In this document: positions 33,090-41,690 of the stretch, in pieces
How positions within the stretch are numbered: the stretch's first letter is position 1
How the letters are laid out: each line of letters begins with the position of its first letter
The notes under the pieces: generated by a model
Database searches by the model: none
Told to the model about the DNA's origin: nothing
What the model saw: the letters and a program-made list of their open reading frames with translations, nothing else
Translations under genes and position numbers: made by a program
DNA from: Bradyrhizobium sp. CCBAU 53421
Lineage (GTDB): Bacteria > Pseudomonadota > Alphaproteobacteria > Rhizobiales > Xanthobacteraceae
Direction: 5' to 3'
NCBI RefSeq assembly: GCF_015291625.1
Contig: NZ_CP030047.1
Coordinates: 8,426,501-8,490,500, forward strand
DNA length: 64,000 nt

Positions 33090-33944
33090 ATGTCCGAGAT
33101 CAAGTATCGCACCGCCGATGTCGACGGCTTCAACGTGTTCTATCGCGAGGCCGGCTCGCCCGGCGCGCCGAAGCTTCTGCTGCTGCACGGCTTCCCCAGC
33201 GCGGGACACATGTTCCGCGAACTGATCCCGCTACTCGCGGACAAATTCCACATCGTGGCGCCGGATCTGCCCGGCTTCGGCCAGTCGGACATGCCCGCGC
33301 GCGACAAGTTCGCTTACACCTTCGACAACATCGCCGGCGTGATCGATCGCTTCACCGAGGTGATCGGCTTCGATCGCTACGCGGTCTATGTGTTCGATTA
33401 CGGCGCGCCGACCGGCTTCCGCCTCGCGCTCAAGCATCCGGAGCGGATCACCGCCATCATCTCGCAGAACGGCAACGCCTATGAGGAAGGCCTCAGCGAC
33501 GGCTGGACCCCGATCAAGGCCTATTGGCAGGATCCCTCGCCGGCGAACCGCGACGCGCTGCGTGCCTTCCTGACGCCGAAGACCACGCGCTGGCAGTACA
33601 CCCACGGCACACCGGATCCGCAAGCGGTGTCGCCCGACGGCCAGAACCTCGACAATTACCACATGGCGCGGCCAGGCGCGCATGACGTGCAGCTCGATCT
33701 GTTCGGCGACTACAAGAGCAATGTCGCGCTCTACCCGGCCTTCCAAAACTACTTCCGCACCCATCGGCCGCCGTTGCTCGCGGTGTGGGGCAAGAACGAT
33801 CCGTTCTTCCTGCCGCCGGGCGCCGAGGCGTTCAAGCGCGACAATCCGAACGCGGTGGTCAAATTCTTCGACACCGGCCACTTCGCGCTGGAAACGCATG
33901 CCGCCGAGATCGCGCAAACCATCCGCGAGTTCCTGAGCCGCTGA
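33090..33944 (+). CDS. Alpha/beta hydrolase, haloalkane dehalogenase/epoxide hydrolase type
   Basis: 284 residues; ATG at 33090 with a perfect AAGGAG. LLLHGFPSAGHMFRELIP contains the HGxP oxyanion motif. The nucleophile is an aspartate (VFDYGAPTGFRLAL), as in dehalogenases and epoxide hydrolases; the acid is in WGKNDPFFLP and the histidine in DTGHFALETHA. It probably opens an epoxide or removes a halide through an ester intermediate. Same operon as the previous hydrolase (44-bp gap). Confidence 0.92.
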   Translation: MSEIKYRTADVDGFNVFYREAGSPGAPKLLLLHGFPSAGHMFRELIPLLADKFHIVAPDLPGFGQSDMPARDKFAYTFDNIAGVIDRFTEVIGFDRYAVYVFDYGAPTGFRLALKHPERITAIISQNGNAYEEGLSDGWTPIKAYWQDPSPANRDALRAFLTPKTTRWQYTHGTPDPQAVSPDGQNLDNYHMARPGAHDVQLDLFGDYKSNVALYPAFQNYFRTHRPPLLAVWGKNDPFFLPPGAEAFKRDNPNAVVKFFDTGHFALETHAAEIAQTIREFLSR

Positions 33945-34036
33945 CGCGCGCCCCGGCAAGACGTCCGCGAAGGCGGAGGAACTCTTGCCTTGGCTGGAAT
34001 GTTGGAAAGGATGCAATAACTCAGGAGGAAACTCGC

Positions 34037-34300
34037 ATGAGAAATCTGTTATTGGCCGGTGTATTGGCGGTGGCCGGTTTCGCTGTTGCCACGCCGATCT
34101 CCATTGCACCTGCATCAGCTCAAGTTGCCGTCGATACTCCGCTCGGCGGCGTGAGGGTGGGCCCCGAGCCGCGTTACTACCGGGACTACGATCGGCCCGC
34201 TTATCGCGCCTACGGATACGATCGCGGATATCGCGGATGCCGCACCGTTACGATCGAGCGCGACGACGGTTCGGTCCGCAGGGTCCGCCGTTGCGACTAG
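34037..34300 (+). CDS. Small exported Tyr/Arg-rich protein
   Basis: 87 residues; AGGAGG box seven bases before the ATG at 34037. Signal peptide MRNLLLAGVLAVAGFAVATPISIAPASA with cleavage after ASA. The mature part is Tyr/Arg/Asp-rich (YYRDYDRPAYRAYGYDRG) and ends RTVTIERDDGSVRRVRRCD with two cysteines that could pair. It is periplasmic, function unknown; a type common in Bradyrhizobium. Confidence 0.85.
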   Translation: MRNLLLAGVLAVAGFAVATPISIAPASAQVAVDTPLGGVRVGPEPRYYRDYDRPAYRAYGYDRGYRGCRTVTIERDDGSVRRVRRCD

Positions 34301-34442
34301 CAGTACCGGACTGGAAGATCGCCGCCGGCGCTCGCAAGGGCGCCGAGCCGGCTTTCGCGATCAAGCAAGCGGGAGCCGCCCACTAAGGCTGCTGCAGCTG
34401 GCAGCCTCCTTCGCCTCGCCGACGCCCGGGCTCGTTTGCAGC

Positions 34443-35744
34443 CTAGGCCGCCGTGACACGCCAGATCACGTTGCCGACATCGTCGGCCACCAGCAGCGAG
34501 CGGTCGGGGCCGAGCGCGACGCCGACGGGACGGCCGTAGGAGACCTTCTCGTCGGGCGCAAGGAAGCCCGACAGGATGGCGCGCGCCGGCCCTGAGGGAG
34601 CGCCGTTCGTGAACGGCACGAACACCACCTTGTAGCCCGACAGCGTCGAGCGATTCCACGAGCCGTGCTGGCCGATCACCATGCCGTCGGGGAAGCCCGG
34701 CAGCGTGCCCGCAGGCATCCAGCACAGACCGAGCGAGGCGGTGTGGCCGCCGAGCGCGTAGTCCGGCTGGATCGCCTTGGCGACCATCGCGGCATCCTGC
34801 GGCACGCGGTCGTCGACCGTCTTGCCCCAGTAGCAATAGGGCCAGCCGTAGAAGCCGCCGTCGCGCACCGAGGTCAGATAGTCCGGCGGCGTCTCGTCGC
34901 CGATGCCGTCACGCTCGTTGACCACGGTCCACAGCACATTCGTGCTCGGCTCCCATGCGAGCCCGACCGGGTTGCGCAGGCCGCCGGCGAAGATGCGGCT
35001 GGTGCCGGCCGCGAGATCGAGCTCGTAGATCGCGGCGCGGCCCTCCTCGACCTTCATGCCGTTCTCGGCGATGTTGCTGAGCGAGCCGACGCCGGCATAG
35101 AGCTTCTTGCCGTCGGCGCTCGGCAGCAGGCTGCGCGTCCAGTGCCCGTCGGGCTTGAAGGTGACGAGCTTGCGCCCGTCCGCCGTGATGCGATCCGCGC
35201 CCGCAGTATAGGGAAACGCGACCACGCCGTCGGTGTTGCCGACATAGAAGGTGTCGCCGATCAGCGCCATGCCGAAGGGCTGGCGCAATCCTTCCATGAA
35301 GGCACCGCGGCTTTCGGCGACGCCGTCGCCATCACGGTCGCGCAGCAGCGTGATGCGGTTGGCGCTGACGCCGAGGGCTGCGGCACGGCGCATCGTCGCC
35401 TGCATCGCATAGTGGAAGACGCTACGCGGCGTGCCGGCGATCTGCGTCGCCTCCGCGATCAGCACATCGCCGTTCGGCAGCACGTTGATCCAGCGCGGAT
35501 GATCGAGCCCGGCCGCAAAGGCGTTAACCTTGAGCCCGGGTGCTGCGGTCGGAAGCTGGCCCTCGTCCCAGCCGCGCGCCGTCGGCATCTTCAGCGTCGG
35601 GATCGCGCCCTGTGACTTCGCGGCCGGGATCTGCGGCGCGCTGCCCCAGGCGGGCGCCGGCTGCGCGCCCTGCATTCGCCGCCACGCCACGGCGCCGGCC
35701 CCGATCGCCGCGACGACGCGGGCAAAAACTCCAGACGTGCTCAT
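34443..35744 (-). CDS. PQQ-type sorbosone dehydrogenase-like beta-propeller protein
   Basis: 433 residues, ATG at 35744 with GGGGAA upstream. It has an N-terminal membrane or signal helix (VFARVVAAIGAGAVAWRRM) and a six-bladed propeller of the GDH-B/L-sorbosone family: GLDHPRWINVLPNGDVLIAEA, LRQPFGMALIGDTFYVGNTDG, GLRNPVGLAWEP, NERDGIG, and ending GRPVGVALGPDRSLLVADDVGNVIWRV. It probably oxidises a sugar or aldehyde in the periplasm with PQQ; the substrate is unknown. Confidence 0.9.
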   Translation of the reverse strand: MSTSGVFARVVAAIGAGAVAWRRMQGAQPAPAWGSAPQIPAAKSQGAIPTLKMPTARGWDEGQLPTAAPGLKVNAFAAGLDHPRWINVLPNGDVLIAEATQIAGTPRSVFHYAMQATMRRAAALGVSANRITLLRDRDGDGVAESRGAFMEGLRQPFGMALIGDTFYVGNTDGVVAFPYTAGADRITADGRKLVTFKPDGHWTRSLLPSADGKKLYAGVGSLSNIAENGMKVEEGRAAIYELDLAAGTSRIFAGGLRNPVGLAWEPSTNVLWTVVNERDGIGDETPPDYLTSVRDGGFYGWPYCYWGKTVDDRVPQDAAMVAKAIQPDYALGGHTASLGLCWMPAGTLPGFPDGMVIGQHGSWNRSTLSGYKVVFVPFTNGAPSGPARAILSGFLAPDEKVSYGRPVGVALGPDRSLLVADDVGNVIWRVTAA

Positions 35745-36202
35745 GAACTTCCCCTGTTATTCACGCTTTATTGTTGCGCCTTGCGGGCCGGCCGCAGCCA
35801 GGCAGCTTTCGCATAATGCCGGCCCTGATGACAGTAGTTATACGATCTTCGCAGCCGCACTCGAATCGAGGAGACTACTCGTACGCTCCCTTGTCAGAGC
35901 GTTTTCCTCCCTGAGACCTTGCCCGCCCCGGTCGGCGGGCTTCCTTTTCGCAAAGCCCCTTGTTCTTTCGAAGCTACGCGGACGCGCGCAACGTGGTCGT
36001 TATAGCCGGAAAAGCATAGCGGACCAGCGGCGGATGCATTCTACCGGGCGGAGCGAACGGCGCTCGGTCGGTCGCGGCGCAAGCCAACCTCACCAAAACC
36101 TGATCCCTCCTCGATGCAGATTCACCTTCGCAAGGTGCATGGCAGATCAGGAACGCTGGTCCGCGGCGGTCGTTGGTCGCGACACCAGCAAGGAGTGTAT
36201 GA
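35745..36202. other. Intergenic region with a hairpin
   Basis: 458 bp without a convincing gene. It holds a GC-rich terminator-like hairpin at 35921-35948 and the AAGGAG box of the next gene. Confidence 0.5.
35921..35948 (+). terminator. Terminator-like hairpin in intergenic region
   Basis: GCCCGCC-CCGGTC-GGCGGGC followed by TTCCTTTTC. No gene on the plus strand ends near, so it may close a short unannotated transcript. Confidence 0.5.
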
Positions 36203-36487
36203 ATGCAACGCAAGACCAAGATTTTGTCGCTGGCCGCGGCGTCCCTGATCGCAACGACGGCGGGCGCGTTCGCACAAGGCTACTATCCTTACGGGAACCC
36301 CGAAGCGCGCTACTACGGCGGCCCGCGTTACGGCGCGCAGCCCTATGTGACGTACAACCAGGCGGAACCGGGCTGGTACGGCGCGATGAACGGCACCCGC
36401 CATCCGACGCCGAGTTCGACCCAGGGCGACGTCGGTCCTGAAGGGAACAACAACGGCACGCTGACCGGCGTCTACCGGCAGTGGTAG
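36203..36487 (+). CDS. Small exported Gly/Tyr-rich protein
   Basis: 94 residues; AAGGAG box and ATG at 36203. Signal peptide (MQRKTKILSLAAASLIATTAG to AFA). The mature part is YYPYGNPEARYYGGPRYGAQ then GNNNGTLTGVYRQW. Periplasmic or cell-surface, function unknown. A terminator follows 14 bp after the stop. Confidence 0.82.
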   Translation: MQRKTKILSLAAASLIATTAGAFAQGYYPYGNPEARYYGGPRYGAQPYVTYNQAEPGWYGAMNGTRHPTPSSTQGDVGPEGNNNGTLTGVYRQW

Positions 36488-36501
36488 CGCACGCAAAATT
36501 G

Positions 36502-36536
36502 AAGGCCCGTCGCTCGGCTCGAGCGGCGGGCCTTTT
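36502..36536 (+). terminator. Rho-independent terminator
   Basis: AAGGCCCGTCGCTCG/CGAGCGGCGGGCCTT stem followed by TTGC; ends the small exported-protein transcript. Confidence 0.85.
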
Positions 36537-36578
36537 GCTGTTCCGCGGATGTAATGAACGACGCCGCAGCGATGCCGC

Positions 36579-37850
36579 TTACTTCACCATCGCGCCGTAG
36601 ACGATGTCCTGCACGTTCTCGCGATAATATTTGCGCAGCTCGCCGGGAGCCGCGGTTCCGACCACCACGACGAGGCGCTCCTTCGGATCACAGAAGAACT
36701 GCGTGCCGTAGGCGCCGTTCCAGGTGAACTCGCCGGGATTGCCCGGCACCGACGACAGCCCCTCGCTGGTCCGCACCGCGACCGCCAGCCCGAAGCCGAA
36801 GCCGCCGCGATGCGGCTCGACCGCGGCGACGTTGTTCTTGATCTCGGGCCCGAGATGGTTCGACGTCATGTGATGCACGGTCTGGGGGCTGAGGATGCGC
36901 TTGCCGTCGAGCTCGCCGCCGTTGAGCAGCATCTGTCCGAAGCGGACATAGTCGCCGACCGTGGCGAACGAGCAGGCGCCGCCGCAGTCGAATTTGGTCG
37001 GCGTGTCGAGCAGTTTGATCGCTTGCGGCTTGCCGGTGAGCGGATCGTTGGGGAACGGACGCGCCAGACGCGCGCGCTGGGCGTCGGTCGGGTGGAACGT
37101 CGCCTCCTTCATGCCGAGCGGCTTCCAGACGTTGGCCGCAAGATAGTCGCCGAGCCGCTGGCCGGAGACCTTCTCGACGACGGCGCCGAGCACGTCGATC
37201 GAGAAGCCGTATTCGAACTCGCTGCCGGGCTGATGCACCAACGGCAGCTTGGTGATGCGGTCGATGAAGGCCGCCGTGTCGCCCTCGACCGCCGGCGCGG
37301 TGCCGTCGGGATAGAGCCGTGCCAGCGCGCTCGAGCTGTCGGGCCGGCCGCCGTACATCAGTCCCGAGGTGTGGCGATAGAGGTCGTGGATGAAGATCGG
37401 CCGGGCCTGCGGCTCCATCGTCAGCGACCCGTCGGCCTGCTGCACGCCGACCTTCATGTCGTCAAACGCCGGATAGAACTCGGCGACCTTGGCCTGCAGC
37501 GGCAAGCGGCCCTGCTCCATCAGCGTCAGCCCCGCGACCGCGGCCATCGGCTTGGTCATCGAGGCCAGCGCGAACACCGCATCGATCGGCATCGGCGTGC
37601 CCTTGACCGGGTCGAGCTGGCCATAGGCCTTGTAATGCACGAGCTTGCCGTCGCGCGCGATCGCCACCACGGCGCCGGGCACGCGCTTGGTCGCGATCTC
37701 GCGCGCGAAGAAGTCGTCGAGCCGCGTCAGCCCCTGCTCCGAGAAACCGGCCTGGTGCGCCGAAGCTTCCGGCAGTGGCGGCGCCGCGTGGGCAATGTTG
37801 AAGGCAAGACATGTGGCGGCGGCAGCCGCGGCAATGGCGATTTTTCGCAT
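36579..37850 (-). CDS. Serine hydrolase, class C beta-lactamase/EstB family
   Basis: 423 residues; ATG at 37850 with a GAGGAAA box. Signal peptide MRKIAIAAAAAATCLAFNIAHA. SxxK is present as SMTK at about residue 97; a YGF segment (EFEYGFSIDVLG) takes the YxN place and HRGGFGFGL the third motif. These features fit periplasmic esterases or D-aminopeptidase-like proteins rather than true beta-lactamases. Substrate unknown. Confidence 0.92.
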   Translation of the reverse strand: MRKIAIAAAAAATCLAFNIAHAAPPLPEASAHQAGFSEQGLTRLDDFFAREIATKRVPGAVVAIARDGKLVHYKAYGQLDPVKGTPMPIDAVFALASMTKPMAAVAGLTLMEQGRLPLQAKVAEFYPAFDDMKVGVQQADGSLTMEPQARPIFIHDLYRHTSGLMYGGRPDSSSALARLYPDGTAPAVEGDTAAFIDRITKLPLVHQPGSEFEYGFSIDVLGAVVEKVSGQRLGDYLAANVWKPLGMKEATFHPTDAQRARLARPFPNDPLTGKPQAIKLLDTPTKFDCGGACSFATVGDYVRFGQMLLNGGELDGKRILSPQTVHHMTSNHLGPEIKNNVAAVEPHRGGFGFGLAVAVRTSEGLSSVPGNPGEFTWNGAYGTQFFCDPKERLVVVVGTAAPGELRKYYRENVQDIVYGAMVK

Positions 37851-37916
37851 TGTTTCCTCACCGGGGACCGCGGGCGATTTGTTGTGGCGTTGGCTGCCCG
37901 CTCCGGCAGGATTAGA

Positions 37917-38117
37917 TCACGCCGGCAGAGGCGACAAGGCAGTGCGGCGCGCGGCTGCGTCGCCGGGGCGCATGTCTCCGCGAGCGAAGAACGGCTCGAC
38001 CTCGTGCTCGAACGTCTTCAGCGCGGCGCCGATCGCCCGGTGCATGTCGAGATATTTGTAGGAGCCGAACCGGTGCCGGCCGGCGTCTGGACGCCGAAGC
38101 AGGCGGCCTGATCGCAC
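37917..38117 (-). CDS. Possible small ORF between hydrolase and DUF488 genes
   Basis: 66 residues from a GTG at 38117; the part SYKYLDMHRAIGAALKTFEHEVEPFFARGDMRPGD looks protein-like, and starting at that internal Met would leave 42 residues. No family recognised; may be a gene fragment. Confidence 0.3.
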   Translation of the reverse strand: MRSGRLLRRPDAGRHRFGSYKYLDMHRAIGAALKTFEHEVEPFFARGDMRPGDAAARRTALSPLPA

Positions 38118-38141
38118 GGCCGTTGCCGTGGCTGCGTCGGC

Positions 38142-38705
38142 TCATAAATCCAGTTGCCCCGTCTCCGGATAGACCACCGTCCCATCGCCCTGCACGACGG
38201 CGCCTTCGGTGAGGTGGGCAGGCTCGAGGCGCCCCTCCCCCATGATGTGGACGACGCTCTCGCGGGCCGCGATGAGATAGTCGGCGACGATGCGGCGGTG
38301 GCAGCGCCACCACACGGCTTCCGAGCACATGATTGCGCAGCGTTGCCGGTGGCCCTCGTCGCGCAGATGTCGCAGGCTCGCGTGAAACTGCGGCGACAAC
38401 GCATAGTCAGCGTAGTTGTGAAAGCTCTCGTTGCTCCAGAATCCGTTGACCGAAGGCGGCACGCCGCGCGCCTTGCCGCGCAGCCCACCGAGATCGGCCA
38501 GATGTTCATAGGAGATGCCGACGGCCGCCAAGGAATCGGGGAGCGCATCTCTGTTGAACTGCGGATTGGTGCGCGACCGCGGCACCGTTCTGATATCGAC
38601 GATGCGCTCGATCCCTGCCGCGGTGAGAAGGGCGACGAAATCCTCAATGCTACGGTTGGAATGACCGATCGTGAAGAACGGAGCCGCCGCGCCCTTGCTA
38701 GGCAT
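38142..38705 (-). CDS. DUF488 domain protein
   Basis: 187 residues. FFTIGHSNRSIEDFVALLTAAGI and DIRTVPRSRTNPQFN are the DUF488 signature; CSEAVWWRCHRRIVADYL contributes the conserved C/WRCHR segment. The family is predicted to be nucleic-acid-related but has no settled function. Overlaps by 8 bp the upstream DUF2945 gene and is thus translationally coupled to it. Confidence 0.92.
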   Translation of the reverse strand: MPSKGAAAPFFTIGHSNRSIEDFVALLTAAGIERIVDIRTVPRSRTNPQFNRDALPDSLAAVGISYEHLADLGGLRGKARGVPPSVNGFWSNESFHNYADYALSPQFHASLRHLRDEGHRQRCAIMCSEAVWWRCHRRIVADYLIAARESVVHIMGEGRLEPAHLTEGAVVQGDGTVVYPETGQLDL

Positions 38706-38907
38706 GATGGAGCGCGCTGCCCTTGTGCGCCGCGACGTGGTCGGTCTTGTCGCTCTTGATCTCGTATTGCGGATCGGCCTTTGAGGCGCGGTGGGTGTGC
38801 CCCTTGTAATCGAAATCGCGGGTGTGAACCGCGATGATGGTGCCCGAGACCTGTCCGGCCTCGGAATTCCAGCTGACGTGATCGCCGACCTTGAATTTCC
38901 TGGTCAT
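38698..38907 (-). CDS. DUF2945 (HVA1-type TUDOR-like) small protein
   Basis: 69 residues: MTRKFKVGDHVSWNSEAGQV followed by GTIIAVHTRDFDYKGHTHRAS and PQYEIKSDKTDHVAAHKGSAL. This is the typical DUF2945 layout, an SH3-like module of unknown role. First gene of a pair with DUF488. Confidence 0.92.
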   Translation of the reverse strand: MTRKFKVGDHVSWNSEAGQVSGTIIAVHTRDFDYKGHTHRASKADPQYEIKSDKTDHVAAHKGSALHHA

Positions 38908-39101
38908 GATCGTTTGGCCATGTCGCACACTCCGACTGCTTTCACAGCATAGCCGGCTTCGCGACAATCAGCGAACCCGACGCGGGTTCCTTCCCACCGC
39001 AGGAAGGCACGCGATGCCGAGCGCGCCTGCCCGTCGTGGCGGGGCGACCTGCCATGGACATGGCCAGGGTGCCCGCACCGTCGCCGCATCGCCGGTCCCG
39101 A

Positions 39102-39548
39102 TTACAGCGGCTTCATCAGATCGGCGGCGGTCGCGCCTTCCGGGGCGATGTAGATCGCGAGCAATGTCGCCGGCACGGTCGCACTCGGATTGCGCGAGAC
39201 CCGATGCACGGCGCCGGCCGGCTCCCACCAGGCGTCGCCCGCCTTGTAGGTCTGCTCCGGGCCTTCGCCGACTTGCGAGGAGATCGAGCCTGAGACGACG
39301 AACGCCATCACGCCATTGGCATGGGCGTGCGCCGGCGATCCGGTGCCGGGCGGATAATGGACCTCCACGAGGCTGATCTCGCGCCTGGGATCGCCAGGCA
39401 GCGCCTGCCTGATCACCTCGCGCCGGCTCGACGCCGAATTTTGCGCCTGCGCCGCCGCGTCCGCGCCGCAGGCCGCAGCGATCGCTGCGAGCAGGGACAA
39501 GAGCGATGCGCGGTTGACGTCCCGTCTGGTCAGGTCTGCTTTCGTCAT
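39102..39548 (-). CDS. Exported cupin domain protein
   Basis: 148 residues. Signal sequence with a twin-arginine start (MTKADLTRRDVNRASLLSLLAAIAAACG), possibly Tat or lipoprotein (C27). One cupin barrel: YPPGTGSPAHAHANGVMAFVVSGSISSQVG and GDAWWEPAGAVHRVSRN hold the metal-binding His/Glu set. The substrate is unknown. Divergent from a MocR regulator, which is its probable controller. Confidence 0.88.
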   Translation of the reverse strand: MTKADLTRRDVNRASLLSLLAAIAAACGADAAAQAQNSASSRREVIRQALPGDPRREISLVEVHYPPGTGSPAHAHANGVMAFVVSGSISSQVGEGPEQTYKAGDAWWEPAGAVHRVSRNPSATVPATLLAIYIAPEGATAADLMKPL

Positions 39549-39662
39549 GAGAGTAACCCTTTGTTGCCTCGCGCTGTCGCGGGGTGCTGGCTGCGTGAAG
39601 CCACGATGTAGCCGCGCGATGGCCTAGGCTTCAGGGCCAACCTCCGACATATTGACTAGGCC

Positions 39663-41114
39663 ATGGCGACGATTGCGAGGACACCGGCGAAACGCCAGCG
39701 GGGCCTGATCCGCGGCCACGGCACGCCGCTGTACCGGCAGATCTACGAACGCTTCCGGCAGGCGATCGCAACCGGCCAGCTCCGCCCCGGTGACCGGCTG
39801 CCGTCGGTGCGCGACCTCGCCCGCGAGTTCGCGACCGCGCGCGGCACCGTGGATGCGGCCTTCGCCATGCTCGCGGGTGAAGGCTACGTTCTAAGCCGCG
39901 GGCCGCAAGGAACGATCGTCTCGCCGGACCTGAACACTGCGGCAGCGACGGCGCCCGGCCATCGCTCCATTGCGTCGCGCACCCGGCCGCAGGCGCACGC
40001 CGAGCCGAGGCTTCTGCAGTTGGGATTGCCGGCACTCGACCTGTTTCCGCGCAAGGCCTGGGCGCATACCGTTGCCCGCGAAGTCCGCCGGATCTCGCCC
40101 GCCGACATGACCTATCCGGATCCAGCCGGCCTGCAGCCATTGCGCCAGGAGGTCGCCGCCTATCTCGCATCCTCGCGCGGGATCGTCTGCCAATGGCAGC
40201 AGATCGTGATCACCGGCGGTTTTCAGGACGGCCTCGATCTGGCGCTCCGCCTGCTGCTCCGACGCAACGACCGGGCCTGGATCGAGGACCCGTACTTCCC
40301 GCCGGTTCGCGCCGCGCTGGACATGGCGGGCGCCAGGCTCGCTCCGGTTCGCGTCGACGCGGACGGGATACGGGTTACTGACGGCATCGGGCAGGCGCGG
40401 AAGGCCCGCATCGTCGTGGTCACGCCATCGCATCAATCTCCGCTGGGGACGGCACTGTCGCTGCCCCGGCGGCTCTCACTGCTCGGCTGGGCCAACAGCG
40501 CCGACGCCTATGTGATCGAGGACGATTACGACAGCGAATTCCGTTTCGTCGGCCGCCCGCTGCCCGCCCTCAAGAGCCTCGATCGGGAGCAGCGCGTGAT
40601 CTATGCCGGAAGCTTCAGCAAGACGCTGTTTCCCGGCTTGCGGCTCGGATATCTGGTGCTGCCCGACCGGTTGCTCGGACAATTCGTCGAGGCCAGCGCA
40701 ACGCGAACCGCGGGACACGACCTGTTCAAGCAGCGCATCGTCGCGGCCTTCATGGCCGAGGGACAGTTCGCCCGGCACCTGAAGCGCATGCGCAAGCTCT
40801 ATGCCGCACGCCGCGCCGCCCTGGTCGATGCGCTCGAGGTCGAATTCGGCGAACAGATCATGATTGCGCTCAAGCCGGGCGGCATGCATCTCGTCGTTCA
40901 GTTCACCGCCGGCCCGCGCGACGTCGCGCTGGCGGAGCTTGCGAAAGCTGCCGGCTTCGGCGTCGAGGCGCTGTCCGCGCGAACCATCGCGCATCGATCC
41001 GTCGACGCGCTGCTGATCGGCTTCACGAATGTCGCCGAACAGGATGCGCCGGCGGTGGCGCGGCGGCTGAGGCACGCGCTTCAGCCAGGCCTGAAGGCGC
41101 GGCCGGACGGCTGA
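39663..41114 (+). CDS. MocR-family (GntR/aminotransferase) regulator
   Basis: 483 residues. Winged helix YRQIYERFRQAIATGQLRPGDRLPSVRDLAREF (residues 24-56), then the aminotransferase-like half with EDDYDSEFRFVG, PLP lysine in SFSKTLFPGLRLGY and FKQRIVAAFMAEGQFARHLKRMRKLYAARR. It is the second MocR in this window, only moderately similar to the first. No ribosome binding site is visible, so it may be translated leaderless. Divergent from the cupin gene over 114 bp. Confidence 0.9.
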   Translation: MATIARTPAKRQRGLIRGHGTPLYRQIYERFRQAIATGQLRPGDRLPSVRDLAREFATARGTVDAAFAMLAGEGYVLSRGPQGTIVSPDLNTAAATAPGHRSIASRTRPQAHAEPRLLQLGLPALDLFPRKAWAHTVAREVRRISPADMTYPDPAGLQPLRQEVAAYLASSRGIVCQWQQIVITGGFQDGLDLALRLLLRRNDRAWIEDPYFPPVRAALDMAGARLAPVRVDADGIRVTDGIGQARKARIVVVTPSHQSPLGTALSLPRRLSLLGWANSADAYVIEDDYDSEFRFVGRPLPALKSLDREQRVIYAGSFSKTLFPGLRLGYLVLPDRLLGQFVEASATRTAGHDLFKQRIVAAFMAEGQFARHLKRMRKLYAARRAALVDALEVEFGEQIMIALKPGGMHLVVQFTAGPRDVALAELAKAAGFGVEALSARTIAHRSVDALLIGFTNVAEQDAPAVARRLRHALQPGLKARPDG

Positions 41115-41690
41115 CCCCGTGGTTGCGCTGCTTTCTTCCCTGCGCGCGGCGAGCGGAGTCGGTCAGAGTTCCCGTCTGTGAGGACTAGATCACACACGGC
41201 CAGCTCGGTCGGGGGCGCCCGGGCATTTCAAGAGAAGGTTCAAATATTTAGGCCGTGAAGAGGTCCGCTTTCCTCGGATCGCGGCGACCTCGAGTTCAAA
41301 TCGCCGTGCAAACCTTGCGGACGTCAACCTAAGGGCCACCTGATGCGACGAATGCGAAGGACCCTGTATCGGGGCCGGCCTCCCGCCCAGGCTCGATCGA
41401 GCCAGCCGGTCATGAAGGGACAAAATGCCGATTGAACAACAATGAGCTTCCTTCCGGGCTGAAACTTACAGCAAGCGCAGAACGATGCGTAAAGAATGTC
41501 ACGATTTCGTTTGGTTGACGATCCGAATTGAGCCTCCCTATGGTTGTGCGACCAAGGAGTCGCATCTAGCGTCGGCGCCAGCCGGATTTTGATGCAAGCC
41601 CCCTAACGACGATTTCCCGCGACGCGGCCTGACACCTGCGCCGCCCATGCGGTTCCTATTCCGGAGCCGCCAGACCTGGAGAAGACTGCA
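41115..41690. other. Long intergenic region upstream of the AAA+ operon
   Basis: 576 bp. A candidate promoter at 41515-41543 leaves a leader of about 140 bp before the first gene. The minus-strand frame at 41190-41423 has no family support. Confidence 0.5.
41515..41543 (+). promoter_or_regulatory. Candidate sigma-70 promoter of the coiled-coil/AAA+ operon
   Basis: TTGACG, 17-bp spacer, CTATGG. Matches the alphaproteobacterial housekeeping pattern; the start site would be near 41550. Confidence 0.4.

Noticed and set aside
41190..41423. 77-residue minus-strand frame before the AAA+ operon
   Set aside because: No start signal or family; the region fits better as promoter and leader.
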